From the NCBI RefSeq assembly GCF_002532075.1, contig NZ_LYXE01000059.1, forward strand, positions 25,235 through 89,234: a DNA stretch of 64,000 nt, written 5' to 3'. Origin of the DNA: Candidatus Chloroploca asiatica (GTDB taxonomy: Bacteria; Chloroflexota; Chloroflexia; Chloroflexales; Chloroflexaceae). The notes beneath the pieces are model-generated. The model worked only from the letters and a program-made list of their open reading frames with translations. It made no database searches and was not told where the DNA came from. The position numbers and the translations under genes were made by a program. Below, in pieces: positions 26,116 through 35,516 of the stretch (position 1 is the first letter of the stretch; each line of letters opens with the position of its first letter).

Positions 26116-26400
26116 TTACGCTTCGACACGCACCCCACGCCAGAAGGCGACGTACCCAGCGATCTCTTTGGCGGCATCTTTGGGTTGCGGATAATACCAG
26201 GCAGCATTTTTGTTGGCCGTCCCATCAACGACAACATCATAATAACTGGCCGTACCCTTCCAACTACACACCGTTTGATGTGAACTCGCGCTCAGATACT
26301 CTTGCTTCACCGCCTCGGGCGGAAAGTAGTGATTGCCCTCAACCGTACGGGTTGCCTCACTCTCTGCAATGACAACTCCATTCCAGATTGCACGTGCCAT
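26116..26400 (-). CDS. DUF427 domain protein
   Basis: 94 residues, essentially one DUF427 domain: MARAIWNGVVIAES, VEGNHYFP, SSHQTVCSWKGTASYYDV, AAWYYPQP and a C-terminal VAFWRGVRVE. These are the family's conserved Trp/Tyr/Lys positions. The ATG at 26400 begins the domain and has AAAGGA about 10 nt upstream; an in-frame ATG 14 codons earlier is less likely. The family's function is not established. It is divergent from the TlpA-like gene. Confidence 0.9.
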   Translation of the reverse strand: MARAIWNGVVIAESEATRTVEGNHYFPPEAVKQEYLSASSHQTVCSWKGTASYYDVVVDGTANKNAAWYYPQPKDAAKEIAGYVAFWRGVRVEA

Positions 26401-26501
26401 ATGTCTTTTTTCCTTTAATCTACTCAGGGTGTCACCCCGCATTATCTTCGCCTTGCTGGCAAAAAAGCCAACAAAAGTAGTATAACATCGTTTGCATGGC
26501 G

Positions 26502-26507
26502 TATAAT
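26502..26507 (+). promoter_or_regulatory. Leaderless promoter (-10 TATAAT) for the TlpA-like gene
   Basis: TATAAT is followed by six bases (GAAAAC) and the ATG at 26514. It lies inside a possible longer reading frame that starts at 26496, and so argues against that longer start. Confidence 0.6.
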
Positions 26508-26513
26508 GAAAAC

Positions 26514-27077
26514 ATGAAACACTACGTGCTTTTGCTGATCTTTACGCTTCTTCTGGTGGGGTGCGGGCGAGCCGAGACCACTGCGGTGCCCGCTGATCTA
26601 CTTGAGGGGAGTACGGCGATTATTGCCGTCGAGAGCCGCTTGCTTGAGCGGGGCAGTGGCAAACTCGTTGAGGGGGATCGTGCGCCTGATTTTAGTTTTA
26701 CGCTACCTGATGGAACAACGCAACGCCTCAGCGATCTGCAAGGACGCCCAGTCGTGCTCAATTTCTGGGCCTCGTGGTGCCTGCCGTGCATCGAGGAAAT
26801 GCCAGCCATCGAGCAGGTCTACCAGGCCGCCGAGGGCGATCTCGTCGTCCTGGCGGTCAACCGCAACGAACTGCCCGCAGCCATTGCGCGCTTTGCCAAC
26901 ACCGTTGAGGTGAGCTTCCCGCTGATTGCCGATGTCACCGGGACGATTGGTGAGCGCTACAGCATCACGAGCCTACCCGTGACCTATTTTATTAATCGCG
27001 ATGGGACGATTCGCGCCCGTCATATTGGTGCGCTCTCTGAAACCATGCTGGCCGAGCGTATCCAGGCATTGGAATGA
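26514..27077 (+). CDS. TlpA/ResA-like thioredoxin-fold lipoprotein
   Basis: 187 residues. The lipoprotein signal LLLVGC (Cys17) anchors the domain outside the membrane. The AhpC/TSA-Redoxin domain carries the redox site WASWCLPC (Cys89, Cys92), the family's Glu in EEMP after it, and the cis-Pro loop SLPVTYFINRDG. It is expected to reduce or exchange disulphides of exported proteins, for example in cytochrome maturation. The start at 26514 is set by the TATAAT six bases upstream and by the signal peptide. It overlaps the next gene by 4 nt (ATGA), so it is coupled to the DUF2085 membrane protein. Confidence 0.9.
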   Translation: MKHYVLLLIFTLLLVGCGRAETTAVPADLLEGSTAIIAVESRLLERGSGKLVEGDRAPDFSFTLPDGTTQRLSDLQGRPVVLNFWASWCLPCIEEMPAIEQVYQAAEGDLVVLAVNRNELPAAIARFANTVEVSFPLIADVTGTIGERYSITSLPVTYFINRDGTIRARHIGALSETMLAERIQALE

Positions 27078-27916
27078 AGAACTCTCCGCCTGATCACCTG
27101 AATGATCCGCTCACGGCCATACCTCTGCCAGGTGAACTGCGCACGGAACGTCCGTGGGTCTGGCTGTTCGGGGCTTTTTTTGGAGCGCTGATGATCGCGC
27201 TCTTTTTCTGGCCCACCGCACCGCTTGAGTGGAAGATGTATGCCGTGGTCCACGGGGTTTGTGCCCAGCAGCACAACATTTTTTTTGACCATCTGCAATT
27301 CCCAATCTGTGCGCGGAATGCCGGGATCTATAGTAGTTTTCTGCTCACCCTGGGCTATCTCTATGCGATCGGGCGCGGGCGTGCTGGTGGCGTGCCGCCG
27401 CTATTGATCAGCCTGACGCTCGTTGCCTTTGTACTCGTCATGGCAGCCGACGGCTTCAACTCGTTCTGGCTCGATCTCGGTCGTACCAACCTCTACACGC
27501 CTGACAATCGTCTGCGCACGATCACCGGCATGGGCATGGGCATCTCGATTGCGGTGATGATGCACCTGATTCTCAACAATTCGTTACGCAAAGATGTAGA
27601 CAGCAATCAGCCGATTCTGACCAACTGGTTCGAGCTTGTCGGCATTATCGGGGTCAATTTTGTTGCCCTGGTTGGCATCTATAGCAACCTGAGCTTGCTG
27701 TTCTGGCCGCTCGCCTTTATCGCTTTTTTTGGGCTAACGGGCGTGCTCTATCTCGTCAGTCTGTTGCTGACCAGCCTGGTACTTGGCTACGAAGGGCGTG
27801 TTACCCACCTTGCCCAGTTGGCCCGACCGGCAACCATCGCGCTGGTACCAACCTTGCTGATCCTGGGCACGATGGCGTCCTTTCGCTTCTGGATCGAATC
27901 GCTGGGCCTGTTGTAA
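27074..27916 (+). CDS. DUF2085 integral membrane protein
   Basis: 280 residues with about seven hydrophobic segments. The DUF2085 signature is present: VHGVCAQQHNIFF, then FPICARNAGIYSSF, with the conserved His and two Cys near the first membrane helices, and MAADGFNSFW further on. The start overlaps the stop of the TlpA-like gene (ATGA). The paired cysteines beside a thiol-disulphide protein suggest a redox or metal link, which is inference. Function unknown. Confidence 0.85.
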   Translation: MKNSPPDHLNDPLTAIPLPGELRTERPWVWLFGAFFGALMIALFFWPTAPLEWKMYAVVHGVCAQQHNIFFDHLQFPICARNAGIYSSFLLTLGYLYAIGRGRAGGVPPLLISLTLVAFVLVMAADGFNSFWLDLGRTNLYTPDNRLRTITGMGMGISIAVMMHLILNNSLRKDVDSNQPILTNWFELVGIIGVNFVALVGIYSNLSLLFWPLAFIAFFGLTGVLYLVSLLLTSLVLGYEGRVTHLAQLARPATIALVPTLLILGTMASFRFWIESLGLL

Positions 27917-27971
27917 GAGGCTGAATGAAAAGTGGTGGAGTACGATGCTGACACGCTTTTCAGGCAGCCTC
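27917..27971. terminator. Convergent hairpin overlapping the stop of the PLP gene
   Basis: GAGGCTG/CAGCCTC outer arms with a second AAAAGTG/CACGCTTTT stem inside and a loop of about 17 nt. The right arm includes the last codons of the PLP enzyme gene. Confidence 0.55.
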
Positions 27972-29189
27972 TAAGCAAGCGAGGGCTTGCTGAAGATCGG
28001 CCAGGAGATCATCAATGGCCTCAATGCCCAGCGAGAGCCGCACCAGGCCAGCGCTAATGCCACGCTCAGCGCGTTGTTCCGGGGTCAGTTCGCGATGGGA
28101 AGCAAGCGCCGGCACGCTCACCAGGCTATAGAGATCACCAAGGGTTGTCGCGGGCAAAAAGAGTCGGAGCGCGTCGACAAAACGAGGAAGCGCCGTACTA
28201 GCGGCAAGTTCAAAACTCACGAGGCCACCAAAGCGCCCGCCAAAAGCCGCCGCCGCCAACGTGTGGCCGGGATGCTCGGCAAGCCCCGGGTAATAGACGT
28301 GCGCCACGGCTGGATGCGTGGTGAGATAGGCGGCGACCTGGGCCGCATTGGCACACTGGCGTTCCATCCGCAGGGCCAGCGTCTTCATCCCGCGCTGCAG
28401 TTGCTGGGCCTCGTATGGGCCAAGGGTCGCCCCCAACAACCGTGACTGCTGCACCAAGGTTACGTGGAGCAGGCCAGTACGGGCCGCAACAATGCCGCCG
28501 GCAGCATCGCCGTGCCCCCCAAGATACTTGGTTGCGCTATGCACGACCAGATCAACCCCGAGGGTCAGTGGACGTTGCAACACTGGGGTCGCCAGCGTCG
28601 CATCAATCACCAGACGGGCACCATACGACCGGCACTGCTCTACCAATTTCGCCAGGTCAAGCACATGCAAAAGCGGGTTAGAGATCGACTCGGCGAGGAC
28701 AACCACCGGGGCATAGGCTTGCAGCGCCGCCGCAGTCGCCTCGGCATCACAAAGATCAACATAGTTCACCTGGGCACCCCGCGCCGCAAACAACTCTTCG
28801 AGCAAGACAGTCGTCGAGCCATAGAGATCGCGGGCGGCCAGGATTGACGTCGGGCGAGGTGCCGTCTCACCTCGGGGCGTCGAGGCTGCCAGCAGCGCCG
28901 CATGCAATGCCGCCATACCCGAGCTATAAGCCACCGCACCACGCGCCGCCTCGGCCTGGGCCAGGGCCTGCTCGAACGCAGCCACCGTCGGATTGCCATA
29001 GCGCGTATAGAAGTACCCCTCACCGGAGACAAAGGCGGCATCTAACTCGTCCAGCGTCGGATAAAGATAGGTCGTTGAGGTATAGATCGGCGTCACTGTT
29101 GGCGTCGCCACCGGGGGAGCGGTGCGGTCGCCGGCATGCACCAGGCTCGTCTCGAGGTGCCAGGAAGCTTGATCATGTTGCTCGGTCAT
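27960..29189 (-). CDS. Cystathionine gamma-synthase/lyase family PLP enzyme
   Basis: 409 residues. Cys/Met-metabolism PLP-dependent enzyme of the cystathionine gamma-synthase, gamma-lyase and O-acetylhomoserine sulfhydrylase group. Seen: YTRYGNPT (substrate/phosphate loop of the partner subunit), YSSGMAALHAAL, the aspartate in VIDATLATP (normally D-N-T; here D-A-T), the PLP lysine in SATKYLGGHGDAAGG, and the C-terminal VRLSLGIE. The ATG at 29189 has GAGGAG 7 nt upstream. DATLATP, where most members have DNTFATP, is a mild deviation. The precise activity cannot be decided from sequence alone. Confidence 0.88.
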   Translation of the reverse strand: MTEQHDQASWHLETSLVHAGDRTAPPVATPTVTPIYTSTTYLYPTLDELDAAFVSGEGYFYTRYGNPTVAAFEQALAQAEAARGAVAYSSGMAALHAALLAASTPRGETAPRPTSILAARDLYGSTTVLLEELFAARGAQVNYVDLCDAEATAAALQAYAPVVVLAESISNPLLHVLDLAKLVEQCRSYGARLVIDATLATPVLQRPLTLGVDLVVHSATKYLGGHGDAAGGIVAARTGLLHVTLVQQSRLLGATLGPYEAQQLQRGMKTLALRMERQCANAAQVAAYLTTHPAVAHVYYPGLAEHPGHTLAAAAFGGRFGGLVSFELAASTALPRFVDALRLFLPATTLGDLYSLVSVPALASHRELTPEQRAERGISAGLVRLSLGIEAIDDLLADLQQALACLEAA

Positions 29190-29211
29190 GCATAGACTCC
29201 TCATATGCGAA

Positions 29212-29240
29212 AGCCCGGAGGTGCATTGCACTTCCGGGCT
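29212..29240 (-). terminator. Hairpin after the RRM protein gene
   Basis: AGCCCGGA-G-GTGCA pairs with TGCAC-T-TCCGGGCT (one G-T mismatch, near-zero loop) and is followed on the minus strand by TTTCG. It separates the RRM gene from the PLP gene downstream. Confidence 0.65.
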
Positions 29241-29263
29241 ACTTGCGCCTGACGAGTGATCAG

Positions 29264-29602
29264 CTAGTAGCGATCGCGTCGACCACCACCACCACTACCG
29301 CCACCATACCCACCCCGGCTACCGCCGCCGCCGCCACCTGAGCTACGGCCACGCGCGGGCTTATCTTCAGCCTGATTGACGCGCAGATTGCGACCATCAA
29401 CCTCGTGACCATCAGTGGCCCGGATCAACTCACCGATATCGGCGGCTTCCATCTCAACAAAACCAAAGCCACGCGACCGGCCAGTATCACGGTCGGTGAT
29501 GACACGAGCACTCTGAACCTCACCGTGGGCACCAAAAATCTGGTTCAGCTCGGCGTCGCCAACACTCCACGGCAAATTACCAACAAACAACTTGACTTGC
29601 AT
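29264..29602 (-). CDS. RRM RNA-binding protein with Gly/Arg-rich tail
   Basis: 112 residues. A single RNA recognition motif has RNP2 KLFVGNLPW at the N terminus and RNP1 RSRGFGFVEM at about 42-51. A tail of about 33 residues follows (GRSSGGGGGGSRGG..., ending GRRDRY). This is the architecture of the cold-inducible Rbp proteins of cyanobacteria and other bacteria, which bind RNA and act as chaperones. The ATG at 29602 has GAGGAG 7 nt upstream and starts the domain; longer frames lack similarity. The leader is unusually long, about 215 nt. It ends at a hairpin. Confidence 0.92.
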   Translation of the reverse strand: MQVKLFVGNLPWSVGDAELNQIFGAHGEVQSARVITDRDTGRSRGFGFVEMEAADIGELIRATDGHEVDGRNLRVNQAEDKPARGRSSGGGGGGSRGGYGGGSGGGGRRDRY

Positions 29603-29833
29603 TCCAACACTCCTCTGCGCAGGTACGCAGGATTCAGGGATGGCGACAGCAGCGCTGCCTCCGCTACAGTGAACCGATCGAACTCGAACAGCCGGTGGCC
29701 TGGAGAGTACCTGGCACGCTCGCTCCGGCGAACACAACAACATGCTTCGAGCGACGAAGGCTCACCGTGGAATCAGAGTGAAAATGCAGTGATCGCACAG
29801 TGTATGATGTTGGCTTACGGAAGAATTGTAGCA
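29603..29833 (-). promoter_or_regulatory. Promoter and long 5' leader of the RRM gene
   Basis: TGCTACAAT at 29833-29825, with a CTTGCA-like -35 about 17 bp upstream, predicts a start near 29818 and a leader of about 215 nt before the ATG. No convincing small gene lies in it. Long leaders are typical of cold-shock-type mRNAs, but no cold-box consensus was identified. Confidence 0.5.
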
Positions 29834-29858
29834 TACTTTGTCCGATCTGCAAGCGTCT

Positions 29859-30794
29859 TTATGTTCCCATTTTTCCAATCAGTTCACGCAACCCATTGAG
29901 CCATGCTGTTCCCGTCAGCGGACGGCGTCCGGCGGGATGCAGTTCAGTCACTTCAAGGGCACCTGAGCCAGTCAGGATCAGAGGTGCCCCCGACTCAGCA
30001 CGGCCAAGCAAGGTGCCAGGGGGTTCCTCAGCGCGCACATCGGGATGGACAACCGCATTGCGTAAACGCAGATCCTGGCCTCGCCAGGTGGTCACTGTAC
30101 CAGGCCAGGGATCATAGGCACGGATCATCCGCTCGATCACCAGGGCCGGTTTACTCCAGTCAACGTGTCCATCGGCTTTCGTGAGCATCGAGGTCACCGT
30201 GGCGAGCGTATGATCCTGGGGGCGCGGCACAAGGCTGCCGGCGGCATAGGGCGGAATGGCTTCAACCAGCAGGCGTGCGCCAAGCCGAAAGAGTTCATCG
30301 GTAAGCGCAGCCGCCCGAACTGCGGAAGGAAGCGGCACCACCGCCTGGGCCAAGATTGGGCCACTATCCATTCCCGGGTCAAGCCGGATAATGGTCACCC
30401 CGGTGAACTCGTCACCGGCGAGGATTGCGCCGGTAACCGGCGTCGGCCCACGGTAGAGCGGCAGCAACGAGGGATGGATGTTGAGAAAGCCAAGCGGCGG
30501 GATGGCAAGCACATTGCGGCGCAGGATCTCGCCATAGGCAGCCACCACGCCAAGATCAGGCGCACAGGCCGCGATGGTTGCCACGACCTCGGGATCACGC
30601 AGGGTTGCAGGTTGCAACACCGGCAGACCAAGGGCGAGCGCCGCCGTCTTGACCGGAGGGGGCGTCAACTTGCCGCCACGGCCTGCGGGACGGTCGGGCT
30701 GAGTGACAACCGCAACCACCTCGTACCCGGCGGCAACCAGGGCTTCGAGGGGATGCACGGCAACCGTAGGGCTACCCATAAAGATCACACGCAT
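29859..30794 (-). CDS. fmt: Methionyl-tRNA formyltransferase
   Basis: Formylates Met-tRNAfMet with 10-formyl-THF for translation initiation. 311 residues, the normal size. Catalytic region: FLNIHPSLLPLYRGPTP (Asn and His of the active site), then LDPGMDSGPIL with the essential Asp. The C-terminal OB-like tRNA-binding domain contains DWSKPALVIERMIRAYDPWPG. The start ATG shares one base with the glgX stop (TGATG), so it is coupled to glgX. Third gene of the der-glgX-fmt operon. No def is seen in the window. Confidence 0.95.
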   Translation of the reverse strand: MRVIFMGSPTVAVHPLEALVAAGYEVVAVVTQPDRPAGRGGKLTPPPVKTAALALGLPVLQPATLRDPEVVATIAACAPDLGVVAAYGEILRRNVLAIPPLGFLNIHPSLLPLYRGPTPVTGAILAGDEFTGVTIIRLDPGMDSGPILAQAVVPLPSAVRAAALTDELFRLGARLLVEAIPPYAAGSLVPRPQDHTLATVTSMLTKADGHVDWSKPALVIERMIRAYDPWPGTVTTWRGQDLRLRNAVVHPDVRAEEPPGTLLGRAESGAPLILTGSGALEVTELHPAGRRPLTGTAWLNGLRELIGKMGT

Positions 30795-32950
30795 CAGGCA
30801 TCATCCTTCAACGCAGCGGACAACTCAGGAAAGCGTGTCCGTTCAGCCAGCACCACCAGGGAACGAGGCTGAACGACATAGACTTCGCTGGTAGGTTGGA
30901 CGGTGCCATCGGCATCGGAGGGTGCCGTATCAACCAGCACTTCCCACGACGGATCATCAGGCCAATCGGGCAAAATGAACGGAATCGGATCATGTCCCGC
31001 ATTGAAGAGGATCAAAAGGACATCGTCATGCACCGGCTGACCCTGCTCATCCACCTCTTTCATCACGCGCCCGTTGAGCAACAGACCGATACAGCGCAAC
31101 TCGCTATTATTCCAGAGCCCGGGGCCAATTTCTTGACCATCGGGGCTGAGCCATTCAACATCATACTCGGCACCACCGGGATACAACGGCCCCTGGAAAA
31201 AATTCCGGCGGCGAAGCAACGGATGCTTACGGCGCAGCGCAATCAAACGGCGCGTAAAGGCCAGCAAAAGATCGGCTTCGGGATCGGGGGTCCAATCGAG
31301 CCACGAGATCGGATTATCCTGACAATAGGCATTATTATTGCCACCCTGGGTACGACCGCGCTCATCACCAGCGACAAGCATCGGCGTGCCCTGCGACAGG
31401 AAGAGTGTCGCGAGGAAATTGCGCATCTGGCGCAAACGCATCTCGCGAATGACCGGCTCTTCGGTTGGCCCCTCAACCCCACAATTCCAGGAGTTATTGT
31501 GGTTATCGCCATCGCGGTTCTCTTCGCCATTGGCGCTATTATGTTTCTCGTTATAGCTAACGAGATCGCGGAGGGTGAAGCCATCGTGGGCAGTCACAAA
31601 ATTGATGCTATGGTACGGGCGACGCCCATTATGCCGGTAGAGATCCATCGAACCCATAATGCGCGACGCAAACTCGGCGGCCTGAGCGCCGTCACCTTTC
31701 CAGAACTTGCGCACATTATCGCGATACTTGCCATTCCACTCGGCCCAGGGTGAGGGGAAGCGCCCGACCCAGTACCCATCGGGACCAACGTCCCACGGCT
31801 CGGCAATCAATTTGACCCGTGAAAGCACCGGATCGAGCTTGATTACATCAAAAAAAGCACTTGGCCGATCACCCTCACCACGCACGAGGGTACGCGCCAA
31901 ATCAAAGCGAAAGCCATCGACATGCATCTCTGTGACCCAATAGCGGAGGCTATCAATCACGAGCTGCAAGACACGAGGATGGGTTGTATTGAGACTATTG
32001 CCGGTACCGGTGTAATCCATATAGTACCGGGGACCATCAGGCACCAGGCGATAGTACGAGGCGTTGTCAAGCCCACGGAAGGCAATCGTTGGGCCAAGCT
32101 GATTGCCCTCACCGGTATGGTTATAGACCACATCGAGGATCACCTCGATCCCGGCAGCGTGCAGTTGCTTGACCATCTGCTTGAACTCGGCGACCTGTTC
32201 ACCACGGCCACTCTTGCGGGCATACCGGGGATCAGGCGCAAAAAAACCGAGGCTCTGATAGCCCCAGTAATTGGTCAGTTCACGCTCAACGAGAAACTGA
32301 TCATTAAGGAAATGATGGATCGGCAGCAACTCCACTGCCGTCACCCCAAGATCTTTGAGATACGCAATAGCCGGTTTGCTCGCCAGGCCAGCGTAAGTAC
32401 CGCGCAATTCTTTGGGCACATCGGGATGCTGCATCGTAAAGCCCTTGACGTGCAGTTCATAGATGACCGATTCGTGGAGCGGGATATTAGGATGGCGATC
32501 ATCCCCCCAATCAAAGCGTGGATCAACGACCACCGAACGAGGCACATAGGGCGCACTATCGCGTTTGCCGATCGTGAGATCGGTGTACGGACTGCCCACC
32601 CGATAGCCATAGAGCGAATTATCCCAGGCGACAACACCAGAAAGCGCATGAGCATACGGGTCAATCAAGAGTTTATGCGGATTAAAACGATGTCCGTGAG
32701 CAGGCTGATAAGGGCCATAGACACGATAGCCATAGAGCTGCCCGGGGGCAAGACCGGGGAGATAGCCATGCCAAATATCCTCGGTGCGTTCGGGCAAAAC
32801 GATGCGCGTCAACTCACGAGGGGATGCAGGATCGGCAAAGAGACAGAGTTCCACCCTAGTAGCATGGGCCGAAAAGAGGGCAAAATTGACACCCTCGCCG
32901 TCCCAATGAGCCCCAAGTGGATAGGGTTTTCCAGGCCAGATCGAGGACAT
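30794..32950 (-). CDS. glgX: Glycogen debranching enzyme GlgX (isoamylase-type, GH13)
   Basis: Hydrolyses alpha-1,6 branches of glycogen limit dextrins in the cytosol. 718 residues. An N-terminal CBM48 ([20 protein letters not shown]) leads into a GH13 barrel with the four conserved regions. These include [20 protein letters not shown] (nucleophile Asp), [10 protein letters not shown] (acid/base Glu) and [11 protein letters not shown] (transition-state Asp). The C-terminal beta domain follows. It starts 3 nt after der and overlaps fmt by one base. The pairing with translation and ribosome-assembly genes is probably growth-related co-expression only. Confidence 0.95.
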   Translation of the reverse strand: MSSIWPGKPYPLGAHWDGEGVNFALFSAHATRVELCLFADPASPRELTRIVLPERTEDIWHGYLPGLAPGQLYGYRVYGPYQPAHGHRFNPHKLLIDPYAHALSGVVAWDNSLYGYRVGSPYTDLTIGKRDSAPYVPRSVVVDPRFDWGDDRHPNIPLHESVIYELHVKGFTMQHPDVPKELRGTYAGLASKPAIAYLKDLGVTAVELLPIHHFLNDQFLVERELTNYWGYQSLGFFAPDPRYARKSGRGEQVAEFKQMVKQLHAAGIEVILDVVYNHTGEGNQLGPTIAFRGLDNASYYRLVPDGPRYYMDYTGTGNSLNTTHPRVLQLVIDSLRYWVTEMHVDGFRFDLARTLVRGEGDRPSAFFDVIKLDPVLSRVKLIAEPWDVGPDGYWVGRFPSPWAEWNGKYRDNVRKFWKGDGAQAAEFASRIMGSMDLYRHNGRRPYHSINFVTAHDGFTLRDLVSYNEKHNSANGEENRDGDNHNNSWNCGVEGPTEEPVIREMRLRQMRNFLATLFLSQGTPMLVAGDERGRTQGGNNNAYCQDNPISWLDWTPDPEADLLLAFTRRLIALRRKHPLLRRRNFFQGPLYPGGAEYDVEWLSPDGQEIGPGLWNNSELRCIGLLLNGRVMKEVDEQGQPVHDDVLLILFNAGHDPIPFILPDWPDDPSWEVLVDTAPSDADGTVQPTSEVYVVQPRSLVVLAERTRFPELSAALKDDA

Positions 32951-32953
32951 AAG

Positions 32954-34306
32954 CTATGAATCCTTATCCTTCTTCTCACGCGAGCGAAACACAATCACAA
33001 TTGGCGTACCGCCAAAACCATAGCGCTCACGGAGGCGATTCTCGAGATAGCGGCCATACGACCAGTGGACAAGATTACCATCATTGGCAAAAAAGAGGAA
33101 GACCGGCGGTTCTACCTGGGGTTGCACCGCATAATAGAGCCGGAGATGGGCACCCTTCTGCACCGCCATCGGAGGCATATCAAGGACAGCCTGGCGCAGA
33201 AAGGCATTGAGTTCACCGGTGGGCACCCGTTTGAGGCGTTGATCTTGGATCTCACGGGCAAGCTGAACAATACGTCCGGTGCGTTGCCCATCAAGCGCCG
33301 AGATAAAGAGCAACGGCGCATACGAGATAAACTTGAACGCCTCGCGCACGTGGGCTTCAAACTCATAAAACGTCTGATTATCCTTCTCAATCGCGTCCCA
33401 CTTATTGACCAGAATAGCGACGCCCTTGTTCGCATCAAGGATCATCCCGGCGATATGGGTATCCTGGGCGGTGACGCCTTCTACCGCATCAATCAGGAGC
33501 AGGGCGACATCGCAGCGCTCGATCGCCCGGAGGGCGCGCAAGACCGCGTACTTCTCGATGCCCCGTTCGATCCTACCCGAACGCCGGATGCCTGCGGTAT
33601 CAATAAGCGTCACCGGCTCGCCATCAACGATAATCGTCGTATCAATGGCATCGCGGGTTGTGCCAGGAACCTCCGAAACAACGCTGCGCTCGGTGCCAAC
33701 CAGGCGATTGATCAGACTCGACTTCCCCACATTTGGGCGCCCAACAATCGCAATACGCAGATGGCGTTCGGTCTCTTCTTCGGGTGGGCGCTCGGGCAAC
33801 AACTCAACAAGGCGATCAAGCACATCGCCCGTTCCGAGGCTATGAAAAGCGCTCATCGGAATCGGATCACCGAGGTTCAGTTCATAAAACTCAACTGCGT
33901 CGAGCGAGCGTTCAACGCTATCACACTTATTGACCGCAAGGACAACACGCCTCGCCATCGGACGCAAAATCTCGGCAACCTCACGATCTGCCGTCGTCAA
34001 CCCATCGCGGCCGTCGACCATAAAAATCATCGCATCGGCCTGATCAATCGCCAGCGTGGCCTGTTCACGCGTCCGACGGGCCAATTCCTCACTGGGAAGA
34101 TCAGGATCATCGCGGCCAAAGAGCAAGCCCGCGGTATCAACAACGGTAAAATCGCGTCCATTCCAGAAACTCTCGCCATAGAGGCGATCCCGAGTTGTGC
34201 CGGGTTCATCTTCAATAATTGCGCGTCGCTCACCAATCAACCGGTTAAAAAAGGTTGATTTACCGACATTTGGCCGCCCGATGATCGCGACGATTGGTTT
34301 TGCCAT
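32954..34306 (-). CDS. der: Ribosome-associated GTPase Der (EngA)
   Basis: Tandem-GTPase needed for 50S subunit assembly. About 450 residues. GTPase 1 has GRPNVGKSTFFNRL, DTAGL and NKCD; GTPase 2 has GRPNVGKSSLINRL, DTAGIR and NKWD; then the C-terminal KH-like domain. The ATG at 34306 begins MAKPIVAIIGRP and has GGAGG 6 nt upstream; an in-frame extension upstream has no family counterpart. First gene of the der-glgX-fmt operon, following a terminator. Confidence 0.97.
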   Translation of the reverse strand: MAKPIVAIIGRPNVGKSTFFNRLIGERRAIIEDEPGTTRDRLYGESFWNGRDFTVVDTAGLLFGRDDPDLPSEELARRTREQATLAIDQADAMIFMVDGRDGLTTADREVAEILRPMARRVVLAVNKCDSVERSLDAVEFYELNLGDPIPMSAFHSLGTGDVLDRLVELLPERPPEEETERHLRIAIVGRPNVGKSSLINRLVGTERSVVSEVPGTTRDAIDTTIIVDGEPVTLIDTAGIRRSGRIERGIEKYAVLRALRAIERCDVALLLIDAVEGVTAQDTHIAGMILDANKGVAILVNKWDAIEKDNQTFYEFEAHVREAFKFISYAPLLFISALDGQRTGRIVQLAREIQDQRLKRVPTGELNAFLRQAVLDMPPMAVQKGAHLRLYYAVQPQVEPPVFLFFANDGNLVHWSYGRYLENRLRERYGFGGTPIVIVFRSREKKDKDS

Positions 34307-34411
34307 AAGAACCTCCATGCGCCCGTCTGGCGCATCCTCTCGTGGCATTATACCAAAGGCGCTTGATCTGTGCGCCGAAGGGGTAGAGCCAGCGGTTCCA
34401 AAGAAAAAAAA

Positions 34412-34450
34412 GTTCTTCAGGGGCAAGCTGCCAGCTTGCCCCTGAAGAAC
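34412..34450 (-). terminator. Strong intrinsic terminator after the thioredoxin-TPR gene
   Basis: GTTCTTCAGGGGCAAGCTG pairs perfectly with its complement around one base. On the minus strand it is followed by eight T residues, the only hairpin of the window with a full classical U-tract. Confidence 0.88.
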
Positions 34451-34472
34451 CTATGGGTTCAGGGCGCCAGCC

Positions 34473-35336
34473 CTAAAACAAAGCATTCGCCAGTTTACGT
34501 CGGTAGGCAGGCACCAACGGATGCTCATCACCGAGCAACGCAAAGAGACCAAGCAACGCTTTGCGCGCACCATCGTCGTGGAATGTACGGTCACGCATCA
34601 CAATCGCCAGCAGATCATCCATAGCACTGCTGTAGTCACCACGCCGTACCGCCTGGGACGCCTGATGATAACGCAAGACCAATTCCGAAGGCGGGGTATC
34701 GGCAGGCATGTCAACGAAAAAATCCTTCAAGGGGATGACCGCCTGCGCTCGTGCAAAAAACGGCGAGCCCGTTGGCACCTGGCGTAGAGTTTCGAGGCCC
34801 TCGGGTTCACCCTGGAACATCAACAACCGCCCGAGGGCAAACAGGGCCTCGGCATCATCGGGGTCATCGCCAAGAATGAGGCGATAGCGCGCAATCGCAC
34901 CCTGGGGATCGGTCGTTTCGAGTTCGCGGGCCGCTTCAAGCAGCGAACCACCCGGAGTGCTCTGTTCACCAACAAAGCCCTTGAGCCAGGTGCGCACCTG
35001 TGATTCGGGCAACGCGCCAACAAACTGCTCGACGACCTGACCATTGCTGACCGCCATCACCGCCGGAATGCTCTGCACACGAAACGCCTGCGCAAGCCGC
35101 TGGTTCTCATCAACATTGACTTTGGCGAGTATCCAGGCCCCCTTTGCTTCGGCAGCGAGCCGTTCGAGGGTCGGGCCAAGCGTACGACATGGGCCACACC
35201 AGGGTGCCCAGAAGTCAATAACGACTGGAACTTCGCGTGAGCGCTCGATCACTTCCTGTTGAAAATTACGCTCATTTACCTCAACAGTGCCCGCCTTGCC
35301 TGCTTCGCCGGGCTGCTTCGTCATACCGCTCAACAT
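34473..35336 (-). CDS. Thioredoxin-TPR protein (YbbN/CnoX-like)
   Basis: 287 residues: a thioredoxin domain (about 18-125) with an intact redox site WAPWCGPC (Cys47, Cys50) and cis-Pro loop SIPAVMAV, followed by a TPR-like helical C-terminal half (about 135-285). This is the CnoX/YbbN layout, whose members hold chlorine- or heat-damaged proteins for chaperones; some retain CxxC and oxidoreductase activity. GGAGGG lies just before the ATG at 35336. It is bounded by hairpins on both sides, so it is probably monocistronic. Confidence 0.92.
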   Translation of the reverse strand: MLSGMTKQPGEAGKAGTVEVNERNFQQEVIERSREVPVVIDFWAPWCGPCRTLGPTLERLAAEAKGAWILAKVNVDENQRLAQAFRVQSIPAVMAVSNGQVVEQFVGALPESQVRTWLKGFVGEQSTPGGSLLEAARELETTDPQGAIARYRLILGDDPDDAEALFALGRLLMFQGEPEGLETLRQVPTGSPFFARAQAVIPLKDFFVDMPADTPPSELVLRYHQASQAVRRGDYSSAMDDLLAIVMRDRTFHDDGARKALLGLFALLGDEHPLVPAYRRKLANALF

Positions 35337-35404
35337 AAAACTCCCTCCGCAAATTTCGCTTATCTTGCTTTTATGCTCGAGCTAGCGCTCTGATATCTCT
35401 CCCA

Positions 35405-35449
35405 CATCCTAGCCAACAAACCATCTGCGTTGGCCTATTGGCTAGGATG
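35405..35449 (-). terminator. Hairpin between the FHA pseudokinase gene and the thioredoxin gene
   Basis: CATCCTAGCCAA (35405-35416) pairs with TTGGCTAGGATG (35438-35449). Part of the left arm (GCCAAC) can instead pair with GTTGGC at 35429-35434, so two stems compete. It is followed by a C-rich run, not a U-tract. Confidence 0.5.
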
Positions 35450-35516
35450 ACCGATACCCCCCCCTAGTATAGCAGATTTTCCACTCGACGGCACACGTCT
35501 GCGGTGACATGCGGCA

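Noticed and set aside
31922..32959. Long plus-strand frame opposite glgX
   Set aside because: Shadow of glgX; the product has no recognisable domain.
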